In this document: positions 44,700 to 52,992 of the stretch, piece by piece
Position numbering within the stretch: position 1 is the first letter of the stretch
How the letters are laid out: each line of letters starts with the position of its first letter
Assembly (NCBI GenBank): GCA_964547995.1
Contig: CAZJRB010000003.1
Location: forward strand, 70,543-134,542
DNA: 64,000 bases
From: CAZJRB01 sp964547995
Lineage (GTDB): Bacteria > Planctomycetota > Planctomycetia > Pirellulales > Thermoguttaceae
Reading direction: 5' to 3'
The notes under the pieces: generated by a model
What the model saw: the letters and a program-made list of their open reading frames with translations, nothing else
Databases searched by the model: none
Told to the model about the DNA's origin: nothing
Translations under genes and position numbers: made by a program

Positions 44700-45355
44700 G
44701 CTGATAGGAAATTTGATTGGGCTCCCCTGAGCGGCAGGACCCGGGGGGGTGGGGCGTTATCCTTGACGATGTCGACGACTTTGGTATCGCGGACGAGCGG
44801 AAGGTCCGGGCACTGAAATCGTTTCAGCGCCGGCCACATGTCGTTGGAATAAGGTATGCCGAAATAGGTATCGAAGCCCTGCGAGGTGGGAAGGAACTGA
44901 GGCTGATCGCCCAGATGCCATTTGCCAAAACAGCCCGTGGCGTATCCCGCCGCTTTCAGGGTTTCGGCAATGATGATCTCGTTGGGGTGAAGTCCGTGAG
45001 GATCGCCGGGGAAGAGAACGATGTGTCCCGACCCTTTCTCGAGCCCGACGCGCTGCGGGTAGCACCCGGTCATCAGCGCCGCGCGCGAGGGGGTGCAGAC
45101 GGGCGAAGCCACGTAGAAGGAAGTCATGGTCCGGCCCTCGGCGGCCATGCGGTCGAGGTTCGGGGTCTTGTTGATCTGGGATCCGAAGGGGCCGATGTCG
45201 CCGTAGCCCATGTCGTCGATGAAAACGAGGACGATGTTGGGCTGCTCGGCTCCCAGCACCGAGCAACCGAGAGCAACGGAAATCAGAAAGATGCTCACGC
45301 AAAGTCGCAAAGCCGCAAGGAACCGATTAATCGAAGTGATGGTTATGTTGTGCAT
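44678..45355 (-). pseudogene. Truncated sulfatase (N-terminal 200 residues only)
   Basis: ATG 45355 with a GGAGAAGAG site encodes a signal peptide, NIVLVFIDDMGYGDIGPFGS, the formylglycine motif VCTPSRAAL, CFGKWHLGDQPQFLPTSQGF and ends sulfatase homology at DTKVVDIVKDN. The 55-bp repeat begins there (44754) and the frame runs on through it to a stop at 44678. About 250-300 residues including the distal metal-site half are absent. The active-site cysteine is retained but the fold is incomplete. Confidence 0.85.
44700..44754. repeat. 55-bp direct repeat, copy 2
   Basis: Same-orientation copy of 42537-42591. Here it joins the truncated sulfatase on one side to the headless GH2 fragment on the other. 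Confidence 0.9.
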
Positions 45356-45376
45356 TTTCTCTTCTCCAATTTGCCG

Positions 45377-45435
45377 GCAGGAAAATGGGGGCAGAACGAT
45401 TGCAGAAATACTCTTCTGCCCCATCTTCTTGCCAA
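45377..45435. repeat. Palindromic intergenic repeat (GGCAGGAAAATGGGGGCAGAA type)
   Basis: A roughly 20-bp arm is followed about 20 bp later by its near-perfect complement (TTCTGCCCCATCTTCTTGCC). A second member of the family lies at 52910-52973. It separates the truncated sulfatase start from the GH32 gene upstream and could act as a REP-like or MITE-like element. Confidence 0.65.
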
Positions 45436-45441
45436 ATAAAA

Positions 45442-47664
45442 TCACCAGATCGACTTCAGTTCGTGCGCCCTCAGCGTGGTAAGAGAGACCGGGCCACCGA
45501 TGGCCTCAACCCCGATGCTTTTCGACGTCGGCGTGATCATCTTAGGCGAATAATACACGCCGTGCTCGCCGAAGAAGACGTCTAGCGAGGTGTTGTCGAC
45601 GATCAGGCGCAATGAGAGCTTATGCGTACCGGGAATCTTCATCCCGCCTAGCTGGAGCCCGTCGGATGAGGCCTCAAGGGTGAGCTTCACGCCGCGGATG
45701 TCCAGCACGAGGCGGTCGGCCTGCGAGAGGTCGGCTTCGAGTTCGATGTCGTAGAGTCCGCCCTTGAGACCGGCCAGCGGATTGGCAGCACCGGGGGCAA
45801 GCTCTGTACCGTCCAGCGTGACGGTGCGGGTGCGAAGCTCGGAGATTTCTCGGACCGGTTGTTTGCACACGCGCAGCCCAAGCGGGGTGGTGCGCAGTGT
45901 CAGCTCGGTGGGAGTCGAAAGCTGGCCGAGCCGCCCGCCCTGCCAGCCGACCTGGATTCGCCGCGGCTGGCCGCCAAAGCCCGGTTCCGTGTTGTTGAAG
46001 GTCTGGGCTGCGTAGCAGCGACCGTCGTGATACATGGGAGTCTTGTTCTCGGTCTCCGGCGTGAAACGCTTCCCATCGAACGAGCCAATGTGATAGGCGC
46101 CGCTGCCACCGTACATGATCCTGCGCACATCGCCGGTGTTGCCGTCGACAGCCAGCGGGAACAGCTCGGGGCATTCGTGAAACCCGTCGATGCGGCCGTG
46201 CTTTTCCCAGTCGCGGAGGTTGTCGGAGGTGTAAATGTTGAGCGAGTTGCCCTCGAACAGGACCATCACCCAATGTCCGTCCCTGGCGTGTGGGTCGCGA
46301 CCCCTGGTGGGTGAAAACCAGAACAGCTTCGGGTCGCGGGCGCTGTCGGAACCTTTCGCCAACACCTGCGACGCACCGAGCACCGGGTTTTCCGCGTACT
46401 TCGTGAACGTCCGGGCGCCGTCGGTGCTGTAGGCGATACACTGCATCTGGATCTTGTCGCCGCCACCCATGCCGCGCGAGGCCGTATAAGCCGCGATCAC
46501 CGGCGGTGTGTCGCCGGTCTGCCAAGCCGATGTGTTCAGCACGTCGACCGCCGCCGAGCCGGAGTGCATCGAGCCCATCCCATCGTGCCACAGCCCGACC
46601 GGCCGTTCTTCCCAGTACACGAGGTCACGGCTGACGTAGTGCGCCCACGAGCAGGCGGTGATGTTGTAGTTGAACTGGTGAAAGACGTGGTAGACGCCGT
46701 CAGCATAGACAAGCCCGTTGGGATCGTTGAGCAAGCCGATGCGGTTGTGAATGTGGAAGGCCGGCCTGTCGTCCGCAGCCACGCGCCCCGGGATGTCGCG
46801 CTGGATAAGCGGCTCGATCGACGCTTGCGCCGGGTCGTGGCCGCTGTAGCTGTGAAACGATACCTGCAACGGTTTTCCCTGGTGGCCGGCAAGGTCGTAA
46901 ACGGGCAGGTAGCCAACCACGGGAATCGAGCCGAAGGCCAGCGGCAGATCGACTTCGAGTGCCTTCCGGCCGTCGATCTTTACCGTGACGGCCTGCAGTG
47001 GTGTACCGGCGAGTGAACCCACGGGCAGCAGCAGGAAGTCGCCGTCGATTGTCGCATCATGGCGGTCCGGCAACCAGCGCACCGCCTTGGTCACGACCTC
47101 GGCGCCAGCTGGCGGTTGGCGATCGGTGGCCACGATCTTCACCGTCGAGAAATAGCCGTTCGGATGCTCATCGCGCACCTCGATCGTTGCCCGCTTCCCC
47201 TGCAGAGGCCGCAGGTCGAACCAGTATTCCGCGGGAACGGGAGGCTGGAACAACTTCACGGGTGCCGGCAGCGAGTCGGGGCTCGCGTCGAACCCAAGGA
47301 AGCCGCAGCCCGGCTCGGGCGAACACGACCGCACATCCTTTCCATCCACCACCAGGACGACCGCGCAGCGCGTCGGATGGAAGACGCCCGAGCAGACGAC
47401 CTGCAGGTAGTCGTCGTCGATGACGAACTCCGGCGAGCTCATTCTGCCGGTCTGGTATTGCCGTTGATTCCGCGACGCCACGGCCGCCCGCTGACGATAC
47501 TCCGGTTCAGGGTCGTGGACACCAAAGGCATAGCCCTGGACCGCCCAGTCCGGCGGTGGCGGAGTCTGCATGTTGAAATCAAGTAGAACACGTTCCTCGG
47601 CCCGGGCGGCACAAGTCCAGATGGCAAGCCAACTGAGTATCAAGTGAATCAACGTCTTACCCAC
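45442..47664 (-). CDS. Secreted GH32 beta-fructosidase-like enzyme with N-terminal sandwich domain
   Basis: A GTG at 47664 is chosen because AGGAGG lies six bases upstream; the alternative TTG at 47694 has no site. 740 residues: signal peptide (LILSWLAIWTCAARAEE), an N-terminal LamG-like sandwich and linker (about 30-290), then the GH32 propeller with GLLNDPNG (Asp314, nucleophile), SARDPKLF and FHECPELFPL (Glu acid/base), and the C-terminal sandwich. All three GH32 hallmarks are present. Likely substrates are fructans or other beta-fructosides; specificity unknown. Confidence 0.92.
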   Translation of the reverse strand: MGKTLIHLILSWLAIWTCAARAEERVLLDFNMQTPPPPDWAVQGYAFGVHDPEPEYRQRAAVASRNQRQYQTGRMSSPEFVIDDDYLQVVCSGVFHPTRCAVVLVVDGKDVRSCSPEPGCGFLGFDASPDSLPAPVKLFQPPVPAEYWFDLRPLQGKRATIEVRDEHPNGYFSTVKIVATDRQPPAGAEVVTKAVRWLPDRHDATIDGDFLLLPVGSLAGTPLQAVTVKIDGRKALEVDLPLAFGSIPVVGYLPVYDLAGHQGKPLQVSFHSYSGHDPAQASIEPLIQRDIPGRVAADDRPAFHIHNRIGLLNDPNGLVYADGVYHVFHQFNYNITACSWAHYVSRDLVYWEERPVGLWHDGMGSMHSGSAAVDVLNTSAWQTGDTPPVIAAYTASRGMGGGDKIQMQCIAYSTDGARTFTKYAENPVLGASQVLAKGSDSARDPKLFWFSPTRGRDPHARDGHWVMVLFEGNSLNIYTSDNLRDWEKHGRIDGFHECPELFPLAVDGNTGDVRRIMYGGSGAYHIGSFDGKRFTPETENKTPMYHDGRCYAAQTFNNTEPGFGGQPRRIQVGWQGGRLGQLSTPTELTLRTTPLGLRVCKQPVREISELRTRTVTLDGTELAPGAANPLAGLKGGLYDIELEADLSQADRLVLDIRGVKLTLEASSDGLQLGGMKIPGTHKLSLRLIVDNTSLDVFFGEHGVYYSPKMITPTSKSIGVEAIGGPVSLTTLRAHELKSIW

Positions 47665-47747
47665 GGTTGTCCTCCTCTCAGTGTTCACCGTCAAATGCCG
47701 GAATCAGTCGCTGCGGAAGTGTGTGTAGCTTGTCGCCCATCCCCTTA

Positions 47748-47873
47748 TTATGCACAGTGAGATACTCGGCCTCTCGCCGGAACCGCTCCAGTTGTTACGG
47801 TGATGGAAAACAGCCATGCGAGCGCCATGGCAGCAAAAAGGCCGGATGCTCTATTGGCGAAGCCTCTTATCAT
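47748..47873 (-). pseudogene. Orphan signal peptide (41-residue remnant)
   Basis: ATG at 47873, seven bases after AGGAG, encodes a signal-peptide-like start (ASGLFAAMALAWLFSIT) and then only about 15 further residues before TAA at 47748. It lies directly after the stop of the GH32 gene at 47884. Like 4230-4394 it has a good ribosome-binding site and export signal but no protein body. Confidence 0.5.
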
Positions 47874-47883
47874 TGAGCTTCTC

Positions 47884-50337
47884 CTATGGCCAGATGGACT
47901 GCAGCTGCCAGGCGTCGAGCCTGTTCAACACGGCATCCTGCCCTTGGGCACGAAGGGAAACTCCCACACTGTCCTTGCGCCCGGGATAGACGCGCACGGC
48001 GAGGTATTGCTTGCCGTTGGCGAACACCTCAACGACGCTGCGATCAATGAAGACCCGCAGCTTCAGCGGTTCGTCGCCTCGCCGCATGATGGCCCGTTCC
48101 GGCGGACGGAGCCAGACATCGGGCAGCACGCTCGAGCGGGATCCGTCCAGGACTACCTCGCCCGGGATGTTATACCAGTAGGCCAACTGCCGGTCGTGGT
48201 TATAGAAGGTGATCGAGGTCTGCTCCTCGGCGTTCGGGGAGCGCAGGACATTCAGTCGCACCCAGCGCGATTCCCGGGGATCGATCTCGACATTCAACTC
48301 CATCGCGTTGCCCTGGACCTGCTTCAAAACGACCTCCTTGTTGGCCGGGAGCGTCATATCCTCGACCTGCCAATGATTGTCCTTGTCGCGCAGTGTCTCC
48401 AGCGTGGCGACCGGCGCGATGCGCAGCCGCTTGTCGGCGCCCAGCGTCAGGTGCTGGGGCAGGGACATGATCTGGTCCCATTCCGGGTCGTACTTGGCGT
48501 CGTTGAGGTTGAGGATGTTGATCACCCCGCCCTTCCCGTCGGCGGCCGCCGAGGGAGCGTGCACCCCGCCCGGGGCCACTCGGCCGTGGTTGAAACGGCC
48601 ATGGGCGTATGGCTTGAAGCGGTGGGCCTGGGTGTCGTAGTCGCCTAGGTAATACTGCCCGCCGTTGGCGTGACTGAAGAACAACAGGATGTGCTTGTCG
48701 CCGATGGGCTGGAAGTTCGGGCAGGACCCCTCGTCGTCATGGCGGATGAACGGCAAGTGGGTCAGGAAACCGCCCTGGGATTGCCAGTGTCTGAGATCTT
48801 GCGAGGCGAACAACGATCGGCCCACCAGGCCGTAGTACGTGTCGTCTTCCTTCCAGATATCTGCATCGCCGTGACCGCTGTTGACCGGTCCGATCTTCTC
48901 CCAATTGAGCAGCAACGGATCATCGGAAATGGCCACCATCTGGCCGGCTCCGATGCCGGGGTAGAAGGCAACCACCCGGTCTTCCTCGACCACCGTGCTG
49001 CCGGAAAAGCACATGCGCTCCGGGCCGGGATAGATCGCGTAGGGCAGATCGCGCCAGTGCACCAGGTCGTCGCTCACGGCGTGCCCCCAGTGCTGGCGTC
49101 GCCGCTTGATGTCTCTGGGGTTCGGGAACTCGTCCGGCGGATAGGCCTGGTAGAATAAGTGCCAACGCCCCTTCCAGAAACAAAGCCCGTTGGGATCGTT
49201 CAGCATGTTCTCCGGGCTGACGAAGTGATACGCGGGCCGGTGCGGGTCGGACGCCAGCCGTTTCCGCGACTCGGCGAAGCGCTGGATGAGCACGTTGTCC
49301 TCGAGCTCGGCTTCCTGGGCCTCGAGGCTGTCTTCGGAAAAGATCTGTCTCGGGGTGGCCGAGGCGTTCGGCATCGGCCGGCTACTTGCCTTCGCGACCT
49401 TCAGAACCGCCTTGTCGCTGGATCGGGATCCGACGCGGACGGCGTAGCTGCCCGCGTCAGCCTCCTTCACGTTGCGAATCAGCAGGCTGGCTTTCGTGGC
49501 CCCGGCGATCGGCTGACCGTCCTTGAGCCATTGGAAAGGCCCGTCGCCGTTCACAGTCAAGGTGAATTCCGTGCCCGCCGTGATCTCGGCGTCCGCGGGG
49601 AACGGTGTCGTCGGTGTCGACGCCGGACGGCCTTTGATGGTGATGGCGGTCCGGACGAGATCTCCGCCAGGGTCCCCGCAGGTATCGAACCGGAACAACA
49701 GTTGGTCGCCTTTGGCGACGGCGATCCCGTTTAGTTCGTGCGCAAGGTTGCTGCCGGTGTTTGCAAGGGCCACAATGTCTGCATCCTCGCGGCCGGCTCG
49801 CTTGGTAACTCGCAGCCCAACGCCCGTGCTCTGCGGGGAGGCGCGGCCGACGGTGTACTTGACGTCGATCAGCAACTCGCGGGGCGCCCTCCACGCAATA
49901 ACGAGCCCGGATGGAGTGCCCCCGCCCTTCGGGTGAAGCAGCACTTCCCCCGGCGCCCACTTCGTGCCGTTTGGAGACGAGAACAGCTCCTTCTCGGTGA
50001 GATTCTTACCGATTCCCCAGTAACCCGAGCCTTCGCACCACATTTGGGGCGGTTCCGCAAAATCCGAACCCCAGACGGAGTTGGCGTCCCGGTTGGTCAG
50101 AGTCAGCAGAGGGAAAGCGGGAGGGCGATTCCCTGGATCATCCAGCCTGTACGACCACGTGCTATCGGCTTCGTTTTCCGTGTAGGAAAAGTCGCGGGCC
50201 AGGGAGAAGGTCACGGTTTCGGCCGGTTCAGCCGAGCGGGCCGGGGCGGATATCGAACACCAGGCAAGGGCGGCGAACTTGATGCAATCGCTCCAGCGAG
50301 CGTGGAATGGTTTCGTCATTTGGTGGTTCTCTTTCAT
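47884..50337 (-). CDS. Secreted GH32-like enzyme with Ig-like domain and divergent active-site motifs
   Basis: 817 residues; the ATG at 50337 overlaps the stop of the upstream gene as ATGA, supporting this start over the ATG at 50319. Signal peptide, an N-terminal beta-sandwich (about 35-240) and an Ig-like domain (about 250-320; NGDGPFQWLKDGQPIAGAT) precede the GH32 propeller. The nucleophile motif NMLNDPNG is intact. The RDP position reads GDADIWKEDD and the ECP position reads DEGSCPNF. A C-terminal sandwich (LRVFIDRSVVEVFANG) is present. I believe similar motifs occur in other planctomycetal GH32-like proteins. It may not be a conventional fructosidase. Confidence 0.85.
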   Translation of the reverse strand: MKENHQMTKPFHARWSDCIKFAALAWCSISAPARSAEPAETVTFSLARDFSYTENEADSTWSYRLDDPGNRPPAFPLLTLTNRDANSVWGSDFAEPPQMWCEGSGYWGIGKNLTEKELFSSPNGTKWAPGEVLLHPKGGGTPSGLVIAWRAPRELLIDVKYTVGRASPQSTGVGLRVTKRAGREDADIVALANTGSNLAHELNGIAVAKGDQLLFRFDTCGDPGGDLVRTAITIKGRPASTPTTPFPADAEITAGTEFTLTVNGDGPFQWLKDGQPIAGATKASLLIRNVKEADAGSYAVRVGSRSSDKAVLKVAKASSRPMPNASATPRQIFSEDSLEAQEAELEDNVLIQRFAESRKRLASDPHRPAYHFVSPENMLNDPNGLCFWKGRWHLFYQAYPPDEFPNPRDIKRRRQHWGHAVSDDLVHWRDLPYAIYPGPERMCFSGSTVVEEDRVVAFYPGIGAGQMVAISDDPLLLNWEKIGPVNSGHGDADIWKEDDTYYGLVGRSLFASQDLRHWQSQGGFLTHLPFIRHDDEGSCPNFQPIGDKHILLFFSHANGGQYYLGDYDTQAHRFKPYAHGRFNHGRVAPGGVHAPSAAADGKGGVINILNLNDAKYDPEWDQIMSLPQHLTLGADKRLRIAPVATLETLRDKDNHWQVEDMTLPANKEVVLKQVQGNAMELNVEIDPRESRWVRLNVLRSPNAEEQTSITFYNHDRQLAYWYNIPGEVVLDGSRSSVLPDVWLRPPERAIMRRGDEPLKLRVFIDRSVVEVFANGKQYLAVRVYPGRKDSVGVSLRAQGQDAVLNRLDAWQLQSIWP

Positions 50338-52598
50338 GGTTGCACTTTCTCCAATACCAGGACCCAGTCTTGTGGCGAGGGCAGGTTGGGCGCCGCGTAA
50401 TCAACGGTGGGAGCCTTCTGAGTTTTGGGTGCCCCCGCCTTTCGGGGTGTAAAGGTTGTCGCGGAGACCTCGAAGTTGTCAAAGGCCTGCTTCTCTCCGA
50501 TCTGAAAGAGCCAGAGGCCAGCTTTTCCGGCTTCGGTGTTTCGGATCTTCACGGCGGGCGTGCGCCAGGTCTTTTTGCCATCAGTCACCACCAGCGCGGC
50601 GTACTCGCCGGAGGCCGCGGCGGTGAGCCGGATATCCCGGCCGATCCCGGGCGTTTCGACCATGCCTAGCGTCTCTCCCCACGCCCCGCCGCAGCGGTCG
50701 TGGATGGCAATGCCCTTGAAGTGTGGGCTGTAGAATGCGACGACGTAGTTGTCGGCATCCTGGAACCGAAGGACAATTCCCGCTTCCGCATTGCTCTTGG
50801 CATCGGCACTGGCCATCCGGTCTTTGCCGTCGGTCTTGTCGGCAATGGCGAGCATGCCTTTCGTGCCGACCAGTTGACCGCCCTCACGTTTCGTAGGCGA
50901 ACCGTGGTCCTTCCAGGCGGAGGCGTCCCCTGCTGCTTCGAGTCCGACCGCCTCCCCGCCAAAGCGGTCCTCAAAAACCGGGGGCTCGCTGTGCCCATCG
51001 ATCGATGCTGCGAGCTCCGAAGACCCCATCTGGCTGGAACCGACCGCCACCCGCCCCTGGTCGAATCGCCGGCCGGTGGCCGGATCGAAGTAGAAGGCGT
51101 GATACGGAACATCGGTTTCGAGATCCTTGACGACGGTTCCTTTCCAGTTGTAGATGCCGCGCCGGGGCTGATAGATGAACCGCACTTCGCCCGGGATGCC
51201 GGCGGCGAAGCTGCCCGGCTCGGCCCATTCGGGATGCGGCTCGAAGCGATGCCAGGGGTACTGTTCCAGCAGTTTCTTTCCGAGTCCGAGCTGGGTGGCG
51301 CCCGGGTAGTTCATCCCCTGGCGCCAGGTGGTCCAGTCGTAGGGTTGCCCGCCCCAGGCTCCCCAATTCCCGTGCTCGCCCTCCACGCCGGCGTGCCAGA
51401 TACCGGCGGCGCCGTAGGTGTGGCCGGCCGCGCCACTGAGCATGTACTGCCAGAACATGTGGCGTTGCACATAGTGGAAGCCGAACTGCATGTGACCTTC
51501 GTAGAGGGTCTCACCCACCAGTACGGGCATGGTCGGCTCTTTGGCGTAGGTTGATTTCAGGCCGTTGACGGCTGAGCTGATGGCTACCGCCTCGTTGTGG
51601 CTGCCGCCGATCATGTCGTAGTCGATGATGTGCTGATCGTTGGGATCGCCTCTTCTTCCACCTCCGGTATGCGCGGTGATGGGATGGTGATAGGGGTCGA
51701 TGCTTCTGACATATCGGCCAATTTCACCCCACGGCCCCTCGCCCCATTTGGCGTTGTTGTGAAGTTCCCCGCCCAGGATCCAGAACACGGGGTACGCGCC
51801 GTAACGGGCTACCAAGTAGCGCCAATGCCGCTTGAGTCCATCGACACCGACGTGTTTCATGGCATTGCAATCCGCCCGCCCCCAGGCGCCGACGATCGCC
51901 GGGACGATTCCTGAGTCAACCAGATGTTCGAGACGTCGGTCGGCGTAATTCCAGTACTCCGGGTTAAGCACCTTGAAGTCCGTGGTTTGGTACGGCATGC
52001 CGCCTTCGTTCTCCCAACTCGGTTTGAACGGTCCCTCGTCGGGGTAAGGCCCACAGACAATTTGGACCACAGAGAATCCCTTCTTCTTCCGATCAGCAGT
52101 CAACTCCTGAAAGCCTTCCCATGTCAGTCGCTTACACAGGCATTTCCACCAGGTATCACCCAACCAAAAAAACGGCGTGCCGTCGGCATGTTCGAAGTGC
52201 CTTCTGTTCTTCGTCACGCGCAGTTGGCCGTGTTTGTAGAGCGGGTTGTCGCCTTCATATTTGACGACCGTTAGTTCGCCCGTAACGCCGTGCAGCCCGT
52301 GGTTTTCCTTGTCGGTGCATTCCGTGCGCCACGTGTGCTTGCCCAGTTGGTCCGACGCGTAGCGGAGACGCCACTCGTCTTCACCGGCCCAGAAACCGGG
52401 GACACGCAACTCCTCACCGTCGGGCTGAGTAAAGACCGCATCCAGTTCGATCTCGAGGAACGGATTCTCGTATTGGGTCTCGGATTGAATTTCGATTTCG
52501 ATCACGCGATTCGCCTCGGTCCTGCTCGGCTCGGCGTTTGTCAAGCCAGCAAAACAGGCGATCAACAGAAGCGGCAGTAGGCGATGGCGTCTTTTCAT
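50334..52598 (-). CDS. Secreted DUF5060/DUF4038 glycosidase (GH140-like) with C-terminal LamG-like domain
   Basis: 754 residues with a signal peptide (LLLIACFAGLTNAEP). Residues about 30-110 are a DUF5060-type sandwich. Residues about 115-440 form a TIM barrel of the DUF4038 type (FFWLGDTWWKCLCKRLTWEG, VFWILGGELHNNAKWG, MPVLVGETLYEGH), the family of GH140 apiosidases; Glu in GGELHNN and GETLYEGH are acid/base and nucleophile candidates. The last 200 residues are a LamG-like carbohydrate-binding sandwich (SNAEAGIVLRFQDADNYVV). It is coupled to the next GH32 gene by ATGA. An operator-like repeat lies 120 bp upstream (52718-52744). Confidence 0.82.
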   Translation of the reverse strand: MKRRHRLLPLLLIACFAGLTNAEPSRTEANRVIEIEIQSETQYENPFLEIELDAVFTQPDGEELRVPGFWAGEDEWRLRYASDQLGKHTWRTECTDKENHGLHGVTGELTVVKYEGDNPLYKHGQLRVTKNRRHFEHADGTPFFWLGDTWWKCLCKRLTWEGFQELTADRKKKGFSVVQIVCGPYPDEGPFKPSWENEGGMPYQTTDFKVLNPEYWNYADRRLEHLVDSGIVPAIVGAWGRADCNAMKHVGVDGLKRHWRYLVARYGAYPVFWILGGELHNNAKWGEGPWGEIGRYVRSIDPYHHPITAHTGGGRRGDPNDQHIIDYDMIGGSHNEAVAISSAVNGLKSTYAKEPTMPVLVGETLYEGHMQFGFHYVQRHMFWQYMLSGAAGHTYGAAGIWHAGVEGEHGNWGAWGGQPYDWTTWRQGMNYPGATQLGLGKKLLEQYPWHRFEPHPEWAEPGSFAAGIPGEVRFIYQPRRGIYNWKGTVVKDLETDVPYHAFYFDPATGRRFDQGRVAVGSSQMGSSELAASIDGHSEPPVFEDRFGGEAVGLEAAGDASAWKDHGSPTKREGGQLVGTKGMLAIADKTDGKDRMASADAKSNAEAGIVLRFQDADNYVVAFYSPHFKGIAIHDRCGGAWGETLGMVETPGIGRDIRLTAAASGEYAALVVTDGKKTWRTPAVKIRNTEAGKAGLWLFQIGEKQAFDNFEVSATTFTPRKAGAPKTQKAPTVDYAAPNLPSPQDWVLVLEKVQP

Positions 52599-52715
52599 TG
52601 AGGCGACCTTTCTCGATTGTCGACTTGGTTTCTTCGGTCGTGGCAGGTGTTTTTGTGCGGGGAATCAAACCCATCAACATTGCCGTTGAGATGAATTGGG
52701 TCTGCAACAAAACCC

Positions 52716-52746
52716 CAGCGCAGAAATGCTTCGTATTTGCGACAGA
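52716..52746. promoter_or_regulatory. Candidate operator: GCGCAG / GCGACA half-sites 21 bp apart
   Basis: GCGCAGAA at 52718 and GCGACAGA at 52739 repeat with the same 21-bp period as the sites at 24127, 31693 and 38846. This copy is weaker. It lies about 120 bp upstream of the GH140-like gene in the 394-bp gap that otherwise holds only palindromic repeats. Confidence 0.5.
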
Positions 52747-52796
52747 CACAGGGCGGGCGCGGGTCTCGTTAGTTGATCAGTGAGGAGGAAGGGGGA

Positions 52797-52855
52797 CAGA
52801 GGAAGAAAGGGGGACAGGCGCGCTTTCCGTAAGCGCGCCTGTCCCCCTTTCCTCT
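52797..52855. repeat. Hairpin of the GGGGGACAGGCGCGC family
   Basis: Two arms of about 20 bases, beginning AAAGGGGGACAGGCGCGC, pair across a 5-base loop around 52828. Flanking GGGGGACAG and CCTCTTTC tracts extend the symmetry. Elements of this type are common in planctomycetal intergenic regions. It may be mobilised by RAYT proteins or act as a terminator. Confidence 0.7.
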
Positions 52856-52909
52856 TTCTATTCTGTACACGGTTGTCACCTCGCGTCCCGGTCCCGTTCT
52901 GCCGGGAGT

Positions 52910-52973
52910 TGGCAGGAAAATGGAGTCCGGAAGATTCGGGAAGCACCTGTTTTCCTGTCCCCATCTTCCTGCC
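52910..52973. repeat. Palindromic intergenic repeat, second member
   Basis: GGCAGGAAAATGG is complemented by CCATCTTCCTGCC about 40 bp later, the same family as 45377-45435. It lies just downstream of the GH32 gene at 52993. Confidence 0.55.
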
Positions 52974-52992
52974 ATAAAAAGGACACCGCAAC

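Noticed and set aside
52797..52855. Rho-independent terminator
   Set aside because: The stem is long and perfect but has no U-tract consistent with one direction, and the sequence matches an intergenic repeat type; termination remains possible but unsupported.
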